From assembly GCF_013085465.1 (NCBI RefSeq), contig NZ_CP049838.1:4712001-4776000 (forward strand): DNA of 64,000 nt, written 5' to 3'. The stretch comes from Streptomyces asoensis (GTDB lineage: Bacteria; Actinomycetota; Actinomycetes; Streptomycetales; Streptomycetaceae). The notes below the pieces were generated by a model. It had not been told where the DNA came from and ran no database searches. It saw only the letters and a program-made list of their open reading frames with translations. The translations under genes and the position numbers were made by a program. Below, piece after piece: positions 8,780 through 18,930 of this stretch; the stretch's first letter is position 1; each line of letters begins with the position of its first letter.

Positions 8780-9502
8780 TCAGGAGGGCTTGACCCGCGA
8801 TACGGCGGTGACGGTCACCTTGTTGTCGCACTCCGCGAACTGGCCGTCGTCCAAGGCGACTTGATACTTCCCCGCCCCCGGCAGTCCGATGACGAGGGTG
8901 GGGTACACCACGGGCTCCGCACCGGATTCGCAGAACCCGTCGGCCTCCCCCTGCACCTGTACGAAGGTCAGCTTCACCCATGCCTTGCCCTTGGGGGCCA
9001 GCGTCACCGGCGAGGCGGATCCGGTGGTCGTGACGGAGAGCGGGGAGTTCTTCTCGGGAGAACCGTTGCCGGCTCCCGCGACGGTCGGATGACCCTTGAG
9101 GACGCAGGCCTTGGCCGAGCTGTTGGTGAACTCGACGATCGCCGCCCCGATCCCCGTACCGGCCGGCCGATCGGCGGCCTGCCGGGCGGCGACCTTCAGG
9201 CTCCCCGCGGAACAGACCGCCGCGGCAGCGCCCCGGGAGCTGTCCACGGCGGGCGTCACGGCAGCGGCGCTCGCGGAGGGCGAGGCCACGGAAGGGGAGG
9301 TCACCGGGGTGGGTGTCGCGGAGTCGGGACTGACGGAGGAGGAACTCGCGGAGGTGGGACTCGCGGAGGCGGGAGTCTCGGAGGCGGGACTCGCGGAGGT
9401 GCTGGAGGACGCCCCCGAACCGCACCCCGTCACCACCAGAGCGGCCGAGGCCACGACGGCCGCCATCACGGAACTCCGAATTCCGAACCTGTTCCAGCGC
9501 AT
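8780..9502 (-). CDS. DUF4232-domain lipoprotein
   Basis: 240-residue secreted lipoprotein. The ATG at 9502 gives a normal signal peptide MRWNRFGIRSSVMAAVVAS with lipobox VVTGC. A Ser/Ala/Pro linker with repeated SASP/ETPAS units follows (about 35-100), then the DUF4232 domain (about 105-240) with its paired cysteines (AVCSAGSLKV, KACVLKGHPTV, FCESG, FAECDNK). Upstream in-frame starts would add an Asn/Thr-repeat leader before the signal peptide and are rejected. Function unknown. Nothing downstream suggests an operon. Confidence 0.85.
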   Translation of the reverse strand: MRWNRFGIRSSVMAAVVASAALVVTGCGSGASSSTSASPASETPASASPTSASSSSVSPDSATPTPVTSPSVASPSASAAAVTPAVDSSRGAAAAVCSAGSLKVAARQAADRPAGTGIGAAIVEFTNSSAKACVLKGHPTVAGAGNGSPEKNSPLSVTTTGSASPVTLAPKGKAWVKLTFVQVQGEADGFCESGAEPVVYPTLVIGLPGAGKYQVALDDGQFAECDNKVTVTAVSRVKPS

Positions 9503-9510
9503 GTGCCCGT

Positions 9511-9582
9511 TCCCGTTCCTCTTCGTGTTCGTGTTCGCGTTCGTGTTCTCGTTCGTATTCACGTTCGCGTTCGTGTTCCCGT
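9511..9582. repeat. GTTCGY-type hexamer repeat in the DUF4232 leader
   Basis: About twelve imperfect copies of a GTTCGT/GTTCGC hexamer immediately upstream of the lipoprotein start. If read in frame they encode (Asn-Thr/Ala)n. The array overlaps the ribosome binding region and could affect expression by slippage. The rest of the 303-bp spacer to 9805 shows no gene. Confidence 0.85.
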
Positions 9583-9771
9583 ACCGCATGCCGCCCCCCG
9601 GATCCGAATCGCCGAGGGCGTCGGCCCTCGGCACCCACCCACCTGCGTGTCGTCCGTCGACACAGACAGAACGGGCAGGCACGCGGGTTCTCGTGAGGAC
9701 CGACCTGTGACGCATCGGTGACGATATCCGGCCACATCGACTGAACCCCGTAAATCGGAATAAACGGTTGA

Positions 9772-10767
<996 letters not shown>

Positions 10768-10860
10768 CACCTCTCTCCGGCGGCCCAACTGACGGCCCAA
10801 AAGCAGCGAAAAGCCCCGCCCCTCGAGGAACCGCAGGCCGAGGGCTTCCAGCTGTGGGGT

Positions 10861-10878
10861 TACTTGTTCTTGCCCTGG
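10861..10878. repeat. Distal attachment-site copy
   Basis: 17 of 18 bases match the gpm 3' end at 16088-16105. Read on the minus strand it would encode QGKNK then stop, against QGKKK then stop in the intact gene. It is interpreted as the gpm tail displaced by integration. Confidence 0.7.
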
Positions 10879-11025
10879 GCCTAGTCGGGGAGCTTGTGAC
10901 CTGCGATTTTCCCGCTCAGGGGTGGTGGGCCCGTGCGCCTGGTGGTCGTCGTTGGTCGTGCTTGGCCACTGTTGAGCGACCTCGAACCGCCCAGGGACGG
11001 CCCAGCGCAGATCACGTGAAGAGCG

Positions 11026-11400
11026 TCAACTGACGGACCCGGCCCGGCACTGCGCAGTGATGCACCCCTCCTCCATGTCCCATCACTCCTTGGCCACGCC
11101 GTGACTCAGCACCCTCTGCACCTTGGCGAGATCGGCGATGGCCGGGACACCCAGGGCGACCATGCCGAACCTCTCTATGCCCTCCCCGCGAACCTCTCTA
11201 TGCCCTCCCCGTCGACGCCGAGTTCTTGAAACGTGTTGATCACGCTCTGTCTGGCAACTCCCGAGCCGCCGTCACGGAACACGATGAGACGAATGGTGCA
11301 GTTCTCGGAACGACGTGGCACCTCGCCGGCCCATCGCTCGCCCTGCTCGTCGGGCTCGGTGGCCACGATGTCCCCGGAAGCAACGACCGTGGTGTATCGC
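11026..11400 (-). pseudogene. DUF4265 protein relic
   Basis: Recognisable DUF4265 segments occur in order: VASGDIVATEPDEQGERW, SENCTIRLIVFRDGG, GVDGEGIERF, MVALGVPAIADL, then WDMEEGCITAQC near the end. The frame is broken by a 23-bp tandem duplication (11167-11212) and by TGG to TGA at about 11083-11085. The 5' end is not identifiable beyond about 11400. The upstream 10879-11025 holds no gene. Confidence 0.75.
11167..11212. repeat. 23-bp tandem duplication inside the DUF4265 relic
   Basis: The unit beginning GAACCTCTCTATGCCCTCCC occurs at 11167-11189 and again from 11190. The extra 23 bases shift the DUF4265 reading frame. Confidence 0.9.
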
Positions 11401-11619
11401 GTGATCTGGTGCGCATCTGGTGCGGACAGTCTTCATTTCGCTCCAGCGACCCTTGCTGGAGCAGAGGAGAGCCCGCCCCTCCGAGCTTGCTCAGGACGTT
11501 GCATAGCCGAGCGCGTAGGCGACGAACGTGCGAGCTTCCCAGAGTGGCCCCAGATGTCAGCGCTGATCGCTATCCTGCCTACCTCGTGTGCACTACTAGC
11601 TACGCCTGCGGGGGAACGA

Positions 11620-13092
11620 GTGCTCAACATCTCTGAAGTCGAAAACTTTGGCGCTATCGACGCCGATGCTGACGACCTGCTTAGAGAGTGTTTCCAGGAT
11701 CATCCGGCCTATGTTGCCGCCAAGGATCAGAAAAAGTTTCTGATCCTTGGAAGGAAAGGGTCGGGCAAAACGGCCATTTTTAAAAGAATTCTCACAGAGC
11801 GTCACCCGAATGAATTCTCCTACGGGCACTCCTTCGATGACTACCCGTGGCAGCATCACGATCTGCAAGCTCAGGTGGGGGTACCGGAGGAGAGGCGTTA
11901 TTTTCACAGCTGGAAATACTTGACTTTGATCGGTTTGGCCAAGGTTATTCTTAACTCAGATCAAAGTCAGCCGTGGAGCGACGAATCTTTCGAGTCGGTG
12001 CAAGCTCTCGAGGATTTTGTTGTTGATTCCTACGGATCACGCGATCCGGACGTTCGACAGCTCTTTAGCCCAGATAAGGAGCTGCGACTGAAGAGCGTCC
12101 TGAAGGTGCCGTTCTTCGAGTTGTCCGGGGAGCGCGTTCGAGTCAGGGAGTTGCCACCACACATTCAAGAGGTGAATCGAGCAATTCAAGAGCATATTTT
12201 GCGAGCCTTGAATCCGGATAACTCCTATTACATCTGCTTTGATCAGCTTGACCTCGGCTTTGTTAAGTCCGAAGAGTCTTACTCGCAGCGGCTTGTCGGC
12301 CTCATCCTTGCCGCTCGTGATCTATTTCTGGCGGGCCGGGAACGCGGCAAGAAGTTGAACGTTGTAGTGTTTTTGCGCGATGACATTTATCAGGATCTTC
12401 AGTTCGAAGACAAAAATAAAATCACCGAGAACTTCACCAGTGTGGTTCAATGGAACGAATCCGGTGCTGGGTTGACTCTAAAAAGACTGATGGAGAGTCG
12501 CTTCACCAACGTTCTCGGCGAGGGTGGGGCTTCGGTGGTCCCCTGGGAAGATGTGTTCGACGAGACGCGGGAAATGCCGAGCCGTCAGACAAAGTATAAG
12601 CATATCTGCGATCGGACCTTCCTGCGGCCTCGTGACGTAATCAAGTTCTGCAATGAGGTGCTGGAGCAGTACAAATCCCCCCTTTTTGCGGCACGGGGGC
12701 AGTTTGATAATGAGGCTGTTCATGAAGCCAGGTCGGGTTATTCCGATTACTTGCTAAATGAGCTGGATGACGAGATCGCTAAGCATGTTCCGCAATACAA
12801 AGAATATTTGGAAGTCGTGAAGGAGTTGGGCGCTATGCAATTCTCCCTCGCTGACTTCAGTGCGGCTTGGTCGCGACGGTCAACATTGGCTGAAATTCCG
12901 GCAAAAGTCGGCCTTGCTCAGCTCTTCGAATTCTCGGTCGTTGGATATCTCAAGCCGGGAGGGCGCGGTGGAGGTTCTGAGTATGTCTGGAGGTATCGAG
13001 ACCCGCGCGCTCGTTTCAATGCCACATCTGAAGTATTCCGGATCCATGCAGGTTTTAAGGAAGCACTTGATTTGACCCGTCAGAGCGTCTAG
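11620..13092 (+). CDS. P-loop ATPase, Sll1717 type
   Basis: 490-residue ATPase. The N-terminus VENFGAIDADADDLLRECF and FLILGRKGSGKT (Walker A at about 44-51) match the family named after Sll1717. A Walker B-like YYICFDQLDLG lies near residue 205 and VVVFLRDDIYQDL near 245. The C-terminal half is helical with a winged-helix-like end. The GTG at 11620 is preferred since homologues begin just before the VENFG block; an ATG at 11553 would add 22 residues. Codon use is much less GC-biased than the neighbours, so it is recent cargo. Family members are P-loop NTPases of unclear function found in accessory DNA; a defence role is inference. Confidence 0.8.
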   Translation: MLNISEVENFGAIDADADDLLRECFQDHPAYVAAKDQKKFLILGRKGSGKTAIFKRILTERHPNEFSYGHSFDDYPWQHHDLQAQVGVPEERRYFHSWKYLTLIGLAKVILNSDQSQPWSDESFESVQALEDFVVDSYGSRDPDVRQLFSPDKELRLKSVLKVPFFELSGERVRVRELPPHIQEVNRAIQEHILRALNPDNSYYICFDQLDLGFVKSEESYSQRLVGLILAARDLFLAGRERGKKLNVVVFLRDDIYQDLQFEDKNKITENFTSVVQWNESGAGLTLKRLMESRFTNVLGEGGASVVPWEDVFDETREMPSRQTKYKHICDRTFLRPRDVIKFCNEVLEQYKSPLFAARGQFDNEAVHEARSGYSDYLLNELDDEIAKHVPQYKEYLEVVKELGAMQFSLADFSAAWSRRSTLAEIPAKVGLAQLFEFSVVGYLKPGGRGGGSEYVWRYRDPRARFNATSEVFRIHAGFKEALDLTRQSV

Positions 13093-13565
13093 AAGCTGTT
13101 CGCGCTCAGGTCGGCGGAGCGGGTTTGGCCGGTGTCCTGTCCCGTTTGGGTCGAGCATGGCCAGGGGGGCCGCACGCTGGCCGGCGGCGGGCTGTGATCC
13201 TGCCCGGAATTTGAATGAGTGGCCCCCTGGTCTTGCTTGACGCGGGACCCGGACCGGGGAGGTGGCTAAAGCCGTGGAGCCGGGCGCCTCAGCCACAGCG
13301 GGTCTCTTCCCCACCATGGTGCTCGCTCTAGCCGCGCGACTGGCGTAGCCGGGGAGCGCGCGGTGAGCGGAGCGAGCCGCCTTGAACCCGCTCCCTGGCT
13401 TGCGGCGATATGGCGATGGGGATCGTGCGTTCGGTGCGCTCAGTCTGAGCTGCGGTGCCTGTCCGCGTACTTGTGGTGGCGCTGGGACAGGCCATCGGGG
13501 TCAGGACGATGCCGTTGGTTCGGCTCGCCGTTGGGGCGAGAAGGGCCGTTCTTCTCGGGCTTGGG
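13093..13565. other. Spacer inside the element
   Basis: These 473 bp between the ATPase stop and the HD relic show no convincing gene. GC is again high, so the low-GC ATPase is sharply bounded. Short GC-rich inverted repeats near 13350-13390 (GCGCGCGGTGAGCGGAGCG) may terminate transcription. Confidence 0.4.
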
Positions 13566-14035
13566 CTAGCTCGGCTTCGTCTCGCCCAAAGCGTTCCGCA
13601 GCCAGTCCAAAGAGCCGGTTTCCAGTACGGCGTCGGCGAGTTTCCTGGCCGCTCTTGGTGACGATCCGGCCGCGGCTGTTGTCGATCTGTCGTTGGACGT
13701 TCTCGTAGCCCTGCGCCTTGTACTCGACGCCCTGGATCATGCACTCCAACTTGTCGGCGTCCCGGGCGCAGACGGCTTCCGGGGCTCCTTCGCCTCGTAC
13801 TCGGCCACCAGCTCCAGCGCGGTCTGGGCCAGCCTTTCGGGGAAGTTGGCAGTCTGGTCGGACGTGACGTCGCGCGGGTCGGCCTCGCCGGCCACGCGCT
13901 TCTTGCCGAAATGGTTCACGTCGCCGGTGCGCGTCTCCTGCGAGTCGTGCCAGACCGCGAGGAACACGGCGGGGGCGGGGTCGGCGCCTTCGAGTTGGCG
14001 GAGTACCGCAATAGGAGCATTCCATTTCATCATGA
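13566..14035 (-). pseudogene. HD-domain hydrolase relic
   Basis: Segments of an HD-superfamily nucleotidase (YfbR-like) are spread over three frames. First comes VLRQLEGADPAPAVFLAVWHDSQETRTGDVNHFG-type sequence with the HD pair, then ARDADKLECMIQGVEYKAQG and NVQRQIDNSRGRIV, then LADAVLETGSLDWLRNALGE before a stop at 13566-13568. The N-terminal third is missing and at least two frameshifts are present. GC is high, unlike the flanking intact genes. Its start is cut by the 3' end of the membrane-protein gene. Confidence 0.75.
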
Positions 14036-14911
14036 CCGAATATCGATAAGCACAAGCGTTGCAGGGACGCGAACAACTATTCTGCGCTGGATATCGTAGA
14101 GAAAATGCAGATTTCTATCGGTTCCCAGAAATATCAGCGGAAACCCCTTCGTTATTGCCACAGCTCCTTTCAGACTCTCACTCACCCAGACGATATTTGC
14201 AGGCTTTGCCTCCACGCCTAGCAGACCCAACCTCCCCATCCCCGGAAAGGATTCAGGAAATACATCAGCCGAGGATTCTGAAGTAACTCCCGATGCGACA
14301 CCATAGGCGGCTTGAAGGCCGAATATTCCAGCGGCGACGAATGCAAGTAGCACCGCAAATGATGTGAGTATGGCCACCTCTACTTTCTTCTCCTTCACGC
14401 TATGCAGGATCGCTGAAAGCCCCATCTCATGCACTGCGAAGACTATAAACACGAAGGCCATCTCACCGACCGCAACGACCAGTGACCCGACCTCGGAGAC
14501 TGGAGCGAACAGCTCAACGAGTAGAACATAGGCGATCACAGACCCGACGATCGTCGCATTGAGCCAAAAGAAGGAAGTACGCCGGAACCATATGACTGCT
14601 GGAAGAGTAACAATAAATAGGGCTACGCCAATGAACATGAACGATACCGCAACGCGCCCGAGCGTCACTGCTGGATTTAGCCCTACGTCTTCCGGAGTCA
14701 AACCTAGGTGCGCGTAAAACGCGGCGTCAGCAAAATGCACACTGCCATAGAGAGCAATTCCGGCAAGAGATGTGACGCCAGCCGCGGTGGTGGCAATATC
14801 CCTCCAGGACGATTTCGAATCTCCTTCCACCAGCCTCCCTTCCGATTTACCTTTGCCGTCAGTTATTGCTCTCCATTTTCGCGCACGAATTGAATGTTTA
14901 GTTGCATTCAT
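14030..14911 (-). CDS. Multi-pass membrane protein of unknown function
   Basis: 293-residue protein. After a charged, Lys/Arg-rich cytoplasmic N-terminus (1-40) it has about five hydrophobic segments, at roughly 40-62, 85-108, 118-140, 145-165 and 178-203, then a soluble C-terminal domain of about 85 residues. No family was recognised. Codon use is markedly AT-richer than the chromosome, like the ATPase at 11.6-13.1 kb, so both look acquired. The two genes are convergent across the HD relic. A partnership is conceivable but not shown. Confidence 0.7.
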   Translation of the reverse strand: MNATKHSIRARKWRAITDGKGKSEGRLVEGDSKSSWRDIATTAAGVTSLAGIALYGSVHFADAAFYAHLGLTPEDVGLNPAVTLGRVAVSFMFIGVALFIVTLPAVIWFRRTSFFWLNATIVGSVIAYVLLVELFAPVSEVGSLVVAVGEMAFVFIVFAVHEMGLSAILHSVKEKKVEVAILTSFAVLLAFVAAGIFGLQAAYGVASGVTSESSADVFPESFPGMGRLGLLGVEAKPANIVWVSESLKGAVAITKGFPLIFLGTDRNLHFLYDIQRRIVVRVPATLVLIDIRS

Positions 14912-15072
14912 GTCACGGCAGTCCTCCGGCTATCCCCTGCGAGCACCTTAAGTTGCAGAGCGTTAACTTGCACCTTGGCCAAGGCCAAATGAGTCCTAAA
15001 GGAACTAGCTAGGACTAGGAGGAACGGCGACGGCCCACACGGTTCTGTGCGGGCCGTCGATATGCGTGGGGA

Positions 15073-15346
15073 TCAGCTGATGGGCGGGCTGTAGCGCAGG
15101 ACCCAGCCGGCTGGGCCGGTGGACGGTGACCTCAACGGCGCGACTGGTCGTCGTGTAAGCGGTGTGCGTGATCTGAAGAACGTTGCTGCCGACCTCGACG
15201 TCGAACGCCTCTGCTTCGACCGAGGTCGCCCCGTACAGTGTGATCTCCTCGATTGCTTCGGACTGCTCGTACCCCGCGTCGCGCATCCGGCTAATGATGC
15301 CGCCAAGTCCCGGGTCAGGGTTCGCTTCACGAGATGGGTACACGCC
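15073..15346 (-). pseudogene. GntR regulator relic (UTRA ligand domain)
   Basis: Only a C-terminal UTRA domain remains: GGIISRMRDAGYEQSEAIEE, VGSNVLQITHTAYTTTSRA and EVTVH. A frameshift follows, and the expected ending GWVLRYSPPIS then stop is found in another frame (stop 15073-15075). The helix-turn-helix half is absent and the 5' end abuts the integrase relic. GntR/KorSA-type regulators are usual in actinomycete integrative elements. Confidence 0.75.
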
Positions 15347-16008
15347 GTGTCGTCCCCTGGGAGCCGAATCGCGTCTTCGCCATGCGGGCCGCCATGGTCG
15401 AGCGCTTCCGGCCCATGGTGGACATGGGCGCCGGCTGTGGCCTACGGCAGGGCGAAATCCTATGACTGTCCGTGGATGAGCTGGCCTTCAACAGCGGCAC
15501 CCTGCACGTTGCAACAGCTCAAACTCAGCCTGAGTAAGGCGGTGTTCGCACCGCCGGAGGGCGGGAAACTCTGTGACTTACCCCTGCCCGACCCCGTGGC
15601 GGAAGCACTCAAGGAGCACATCAAGCGCTTCCCGCCCGTTGAGATCACGCTGCCTTGGATGCGAGCGAACGGCCAGCCCGTGACCAAGCGGCTGATCTTC
15701 ACCGGTCTCAACGGTAGCCATGTCTGGCGTACCTCGCTGAATGAGGACCGCTGGAAGCCCGCTCTGGCGTCCGTGGGCGTCATCCCGAAGGCCAAGAGTC
15801 GGGAGCACGGAATGCACGCCCCGAGGCGCTTCTACGCGTCGGTTCTGTTGGACGCGGGAGAGAGATCAAGGCCGTAAGTGAGTATCTGGGGCACTCCGAT
15901 CCGGGGCTGACGCTCAAGGTGTACGCGCACCTCAGGCTCAGCAGCCGGGACCGTGCCCGGAGGGCACTCAGTCAGGCACTCCGACCGCCGCAGGCCCCGC
16001 TGCATTGA
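15327..16008 (+). pseudogene. Tyrosine recombinase (integrase) relic
   Basis: The catalytic half of a pSAM2-type integrase is spread over frames: VVPWEPNRVFAMRAAM, CGLRQGEIL then an in-frame stop, then KAVFAPPEGGKLCDLPLPD, VTKRLIFTGLNG, EHGMHAPRRFYASVLLDAGE, a frameshift, and AVSEYLGHSDPGLTLKVYAH (nucleophile Tyr). Box II reads HAPRRF where HALRHF is usual. The N-terminal DNA-binding part is gone. It stops about 80 bp before the gpm end, the normal place for an integrase beside its att site. Confidence 0.85.
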
Positions 16009-16029
16009 GGTCCCACAGTGGGCCCAGAT

Positions 16030-16082
16030 CGTGATCATGCCCCCACCCTGCAAGGAAAGCACAGGTAGGGGGCATGATCACG
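16030..16082 (-). terminator. Hairpin terminator downstream of gpm
   Basis: The 15-base arms CGTGATCATGCCCCC (16030-16044) and GGGGGCATGATCACG (16068-16082) pair perfectly across a 23-nt loop, 5 bp beyond the gpm stop. As it lies inside the att boundary it was supplied by the element. Confidence 0.85.
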
Positions 16083-16086
16083 AAGG

Positions 16087-16848
16087 CTACTTCTTCTTGC
16101 CCTGGTTCTTGACTGCTTCGATCGCTGCCGCGGCCGCGTCCGGGTCGAGGTAGGTTCCGCCCGGGTTGATCGGGTTGAAGGCGGCGTCGAGTTCGTAGGC
16201 CAGCGGGATGCCCGTCGGGATGTTCAGGCCTGCGATGTCGGCGTCGGAGATGCCGTCGAGGTGCTTGACGAGGGCTCGGAGCGAGTTGCCGTGGGCGGCG
16301 ACCAGGACCGTGCGGCCGGTCAGGAGGTCCGGGACGATGCCGTCGTACCAGTACGGGAGCATGCGGACGACGACGTCCTTCAGGCACTCCGTGCGGGGGC
16401 GGAGCTCCGGCGGGATGGACGCGTAGCGGGGGTCGGCGGCCTGGGAGAACTCCGAGTCGTCCGACAGCGGCGGGGGCGGGGTGTCGTAGGAGCGGCGCCA
16501 GAGCATGAACTGCTCCTCGCCGAACTCCGCGAGGGTCTGCGCCTTGTCCTTGCCCTGGAGGGCGCCGTAGTGGCGTTCGTTCAGGCGCCAGGAGCGGTGG
16601 ACCGGGATCCAGTGGCGGTCGGCGGATTCGAGGGCCAGCTGGGCCGTGCGGATCGCGCGCTTCTGGAGCGACGTGTGGACCACGTCGGGGAGGAGGTCGG
16701 CATCCTTCAGGAGTTCGCCACCGCGGACCGCCTCCTTCTCGCCCTTCTCGTTGAGGTTGACGTCCACCCAGCCGGTGAACAGGTTCTTCGCGTTCCACTC
16801 GCTCTCGCCGTGACGGAGGAGGATCAGCTTGTACGGTGCGTCGGCCAT
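16087..16848 (-). CDS. gpmA: 2,3-bisphosphoglycerate-dependent phosphoglycerate mutase
   Basis: Glycolytic enzyme that interconverts 3- and 2-phosphoglycerate through a phosphohistidine. The 253 residues begin at the ATG at 16848 ([19 protein letters not shown]), with the phospho-acceptor His in [20 protein letters not shown], the [12 protein letters not shown] segment and the second catalytic His in [17 protein letters not shown] are present. The Lys-rich C-terminus (NQGKKK) coincides with the 18-bp attachment sequence, so integration restored an intact gene end. Confidence 0.97.
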   Translation of the reverse strand: MADAPYKLILLRHGESEWNAKNLFTGWVDVNLNEKGEKEAVRGGELLKDADLLPDVVHTSLQKRAIRTAQLALESADRHWIPVHRSWRLNERHYGALQGKDKAQTLAEFGEEQFMLWRRSYDTPPPPLSDDSEFSQAADPRYASIPPELRPRTECLKDVVVRMLPYWYDGIVPDLLTGRTVLVAAHGNSLRALVKHLDGISDADIAGLNIPTGIPLAYELDAAFNPINPGGTYLDPDAAAAAIEAVKNQGKKK

Positions 16849-17024
16849 GCGTATGAGCGTAATCCACCGCTCCGCTCCGTTGTGCGCCCGCTCGTACAGC
16901 GGACAGGCCCCCTGACGGTTGACGCGATCTGTTAATTGAGTGGCCTCCCGCGCTTCGCCTCTCGTAAGTTCTGAGCGCCGCCTGAGCCACTTACACGAGC
17001 CGCATACATCCCGGGGGATCCGCC

Positions 17025-18332
17025 ATGTCCGTCGCCGTCCTGAGACGTGCCGCCCGCGAGACCCTCTCCGGGCTGCCCCGCGAGTTCTGGTGGCTGTGGA
17101 CCAGCACACTCGTCAACCGGCTCGGCGCCTTCGTCGCCACCTTCATGGCGCTGTACCTGACACTCGACCGCGGGTACTCCGCCTCCTACGCCGGGCTCGT
17201 CGCCTCCCTGCTCGGGCTGGGCGGGGTCGTCTCGTCGCTCGGCGGCGGGGTCATGGCGGACCGGCTGGGGCGGCGGCCCACCCTGCTCGTCGCGCAGACC
17301 TCGACGGCCGCCTCCGTGGCGCTGCTCGGGTTCGTGGAGCATCCCGTCGCCATCGCCGGTGTCGCCTTCCTGGTCGGGATGGCCTCCAACGCCTCCCGGC
17401 CGGCCGTGCAGGCGATGATGGCCGACATCGTGCGGCCCGAGGACCGGGTCCGCGCCTTCTCGCTCAACTACTGGGCCATCAACCTCGGGTTCGCCGTCTC
17501 CTCCATGGCCGCCGGGTTCATCGCCGAGGTCAGCTACCGCGCCGGGTTCCTGCTCGAGGCCGGGATGACCCTCGTCTGCGCGGTCGTCGTCTTCCTGAAG
17601 CTGCCCGAGTCCCGGCCCGAGCGGGAGGAGAAGGCCGTACCGGAGGACGGTGTCGGGCTGGGGGCCGTGCTGCGGGACGGGCGCTTCATGAGCGTCGTCG
17701 GGCTGTCCTTCCTCGTCGCGTTCGTCTTCCAGCAGGGGGCCGTGGGGCTGCCCGTGGCGATGGGCGCGGCCGGGTTCACGCCGGCCGACTACGGCATGGC
17801 GATCGCCGTCAACGGCGTGCTCATCGTCGCGTTGCAGATCCCCGTCACCCGGTTCATCGAGCACCGGGACCCGCGGCGGCTGCTGGTCGTCTCCTCGGTG
17901 CTCGCGGGGTACGGGTTCGGGCTCACCGCCTTCGCCGGGTCGGTCGGCGTCTTCGCGCTCACCGTCTGCGTGTGGACCCTGGCGGAGATCGTCAACGCGC
18001 CGACCCAGACCGGGCTCGTCGTCCGCCTCTCCCCCACCCACGGGCGGGGGCGTTACCAGGGCATGTACACGCTCTCCTGGGCCGTGGCCTCCCTGGTCGC
18101 GCCGGTGATGTCCGGCTTCGTCATCGACCGGTTCGGGGCGGAGTGGCTGTGGGGGATGTGCGCCGTCGTGGGGACGGCGGCGGGCGCCGGCTACGCCGTG
18201 CTGATGCGGCGCCTTCCGGAGGAGGGCGAGGGCGAGGGCAGGGGCGAGGGCGAGGGCGAGATCGAGGTTGCGGAGACCGTCCTGGGCGAGAAGGCCGGCG
18301 CTGCCGCCGAGCCCGCGGCCAGCGCCGTCTGA
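17025..18332 (+). CDS. MFS transporter
   Basis: 435-residue major facilitator with 12 predicted membrane segments. The loop 2-3 signature [15 protein letters not shown] lies near residue 75. Other helices include [17 protein letters not shown] and [18 protein letters not shown]. It resembles drug/metabolite exporters of the MdtG/YfcJ type; the substrate is unknown. The C-terminus carries a Gly/Glu repeat ([12 protein letters not shown]). It is divergent from gpm with about 175 bp between. Confidence 0.9.
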   Translation: MSVAVLRRAARETLSGLPREFWWLWTSTLVNRLGAFVATFMALYLTLDRGYSASYAGLVASLLGLGGVVSSLGGGVMADRLGRRPTLLVAQTSTAASVALLGFVEHPVAIAGVAFLVGMASNASRPAVQAMMADIVRPEDRVRAFSLNYWAINLGFAVSSMAAGFIAEVSYRAGFLLEAGMTLVCAVVVFLKLPESRPEREEKAVPEDGVGLGAVLRDGRFMSVVGLSFLVAFVFQQGAVGLPVAMGAAGFTPADYGMAIAVNGVLIVALQIPVTRFIEHRDPRRLLVVSSVLAGYGFGLTAFAGSVGVFALTVCVWTLAEIVNAPTQTGLVVRLSPTHGRGRYQGMYTLSWAVASLVAPVMSGFVIDRFGAEWLWGMCAVVGTAAGAGYAVLMRRLPEEGEGEGRGEGEGEIEVAETVLGEKAGAAAEPAASAV

Positions 18333-18410
18333 GCGGTGGGCGCGGGTGTCAGGGGCGGCCAGCGCCGTCTGAGCGGCGGGCGCGGGTGTCAGGGGTGGGC
18401 GCGGGTGTCA
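18318..18410. repeat. 40-bp duplication of the MFS gene end
   Basis: The last codons, stop and following bases of the MFS gene (unit GCCAGCGCCGTCTGAGCGG plus GGGCGCGGGTGTCAGGGG, from 18318) recur 40 bp later from 18358. The GGGCGCGGGTGTCAGGGG part occurs a third time running into the stop of the convergent DUF2000 gene. Confidence 0.88.
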
Positions 18411-18881
18411 GGGGTGCATCCGTGCGCCCTTCAGCACCTTGTCCACCGCGTTCCTCGGGCCGTAGACCGCCAGGCCCACGACATCCAGCCCGGCCGTCGG
18501 AACGGCACGCACGGCCGCGCGGTTGTCGCGGTCGTTGCCGGTGGCGAAGAGGTCGCTCGTGAACACCGCGCGCGGGAGGGACCGGGAGAGCACGCGCGCG
18601 TGAGCGGCGGTCAGCGTCTCCTTCGTGCCCTCGAAGACCAGCACCGGCTGGCGGAACATCGACAGATACCCCACGCCGTCCGCGTCCTCGTACGGCTCCC
18701 CGATCACCTCGGGGAGGGCCGTACCGAGGCCGCTGACCAGGAACGCGGTGACGTTCAGGCGCTGCCAGGTCTCCAGGTCCTCGCGCAGCAGGACGGCGAT
18801 CTTCGTGTCGAAGCGAAGGGGAGCGCTGGGTGCGGTGGGAGCGATCGGTGCGGTGGGTGTGGTGGGTGCCTCGTCGTTCAT
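18408..18881 (-). CDS. DUF2000 family protein
   Basis: 157-residue DUF2000 protein. RFDTKIAVLLREDLETWQRLN opens the domain after a Thr/Pro-rich leader of about 20 residues. VGYLSMFRQPVLVFEG and VGLAVYGPRNAVDKVLKG are family-typical. The family is related to peptidyl-tRNA hydrolase-like folds, function unknown. The ATG at 18881 lies 49 bp from the divergent AraC gene, so the pair may be co-regulated. Confidence 0.88.
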   Translation of the reverse strand: MNDEAPTTPTAPIAPTAPSAPLRFDTKIAVLLREDLETWQRLNVTAFLVSGLGTALPEVIGEPYEDADGVGYLSMFRQPVLVFEGTKETLTAAHARVLSRSLPRAVFTSDLFATGNDRDNRAAVRAVPTAGLDVVGLAVYGPRNAVDKVLKGARMHP

Positions 18882-18930
18882 GGTTCGAGACTGCCGACCG
18901 GCCCACGACATCGTCTTGTACGTTCTTTGC

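Larger units (their letters stand above)
10861..16105. mobile_element. Decayed integrated element at the 3' end of gpm
   Basis: The segment is bounded by an imperfect 18-bp direct repeat: TACTTGTTCTTGCCCTGG (10861-10878) and TACTTCTTCTTGCCCTGG (16088-16105). The second copy is the end of gpm. Inside lie a broken tyrosine integrase next to the gpm-side end, a broken GntR/UTRA regulator, a DUF4265 relic, an HD-domain relic, and two intact genes of clearly lower GC. Actinomycete integrative elements typically carry integrase and a GntR regulator near one att site. The integrase is dead, so the element cannot move by itself. No transfer or replication gene was recognised. Confidence 0.75.

Noticed and set aside
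14990..15020. GTCCTA/TAGGAC inverted repeat as a GntR operator in the element
   Set aside because: Arms are only 6 bp, and it lies beyond the 3' end of the GntR relic rather than at a promoter.
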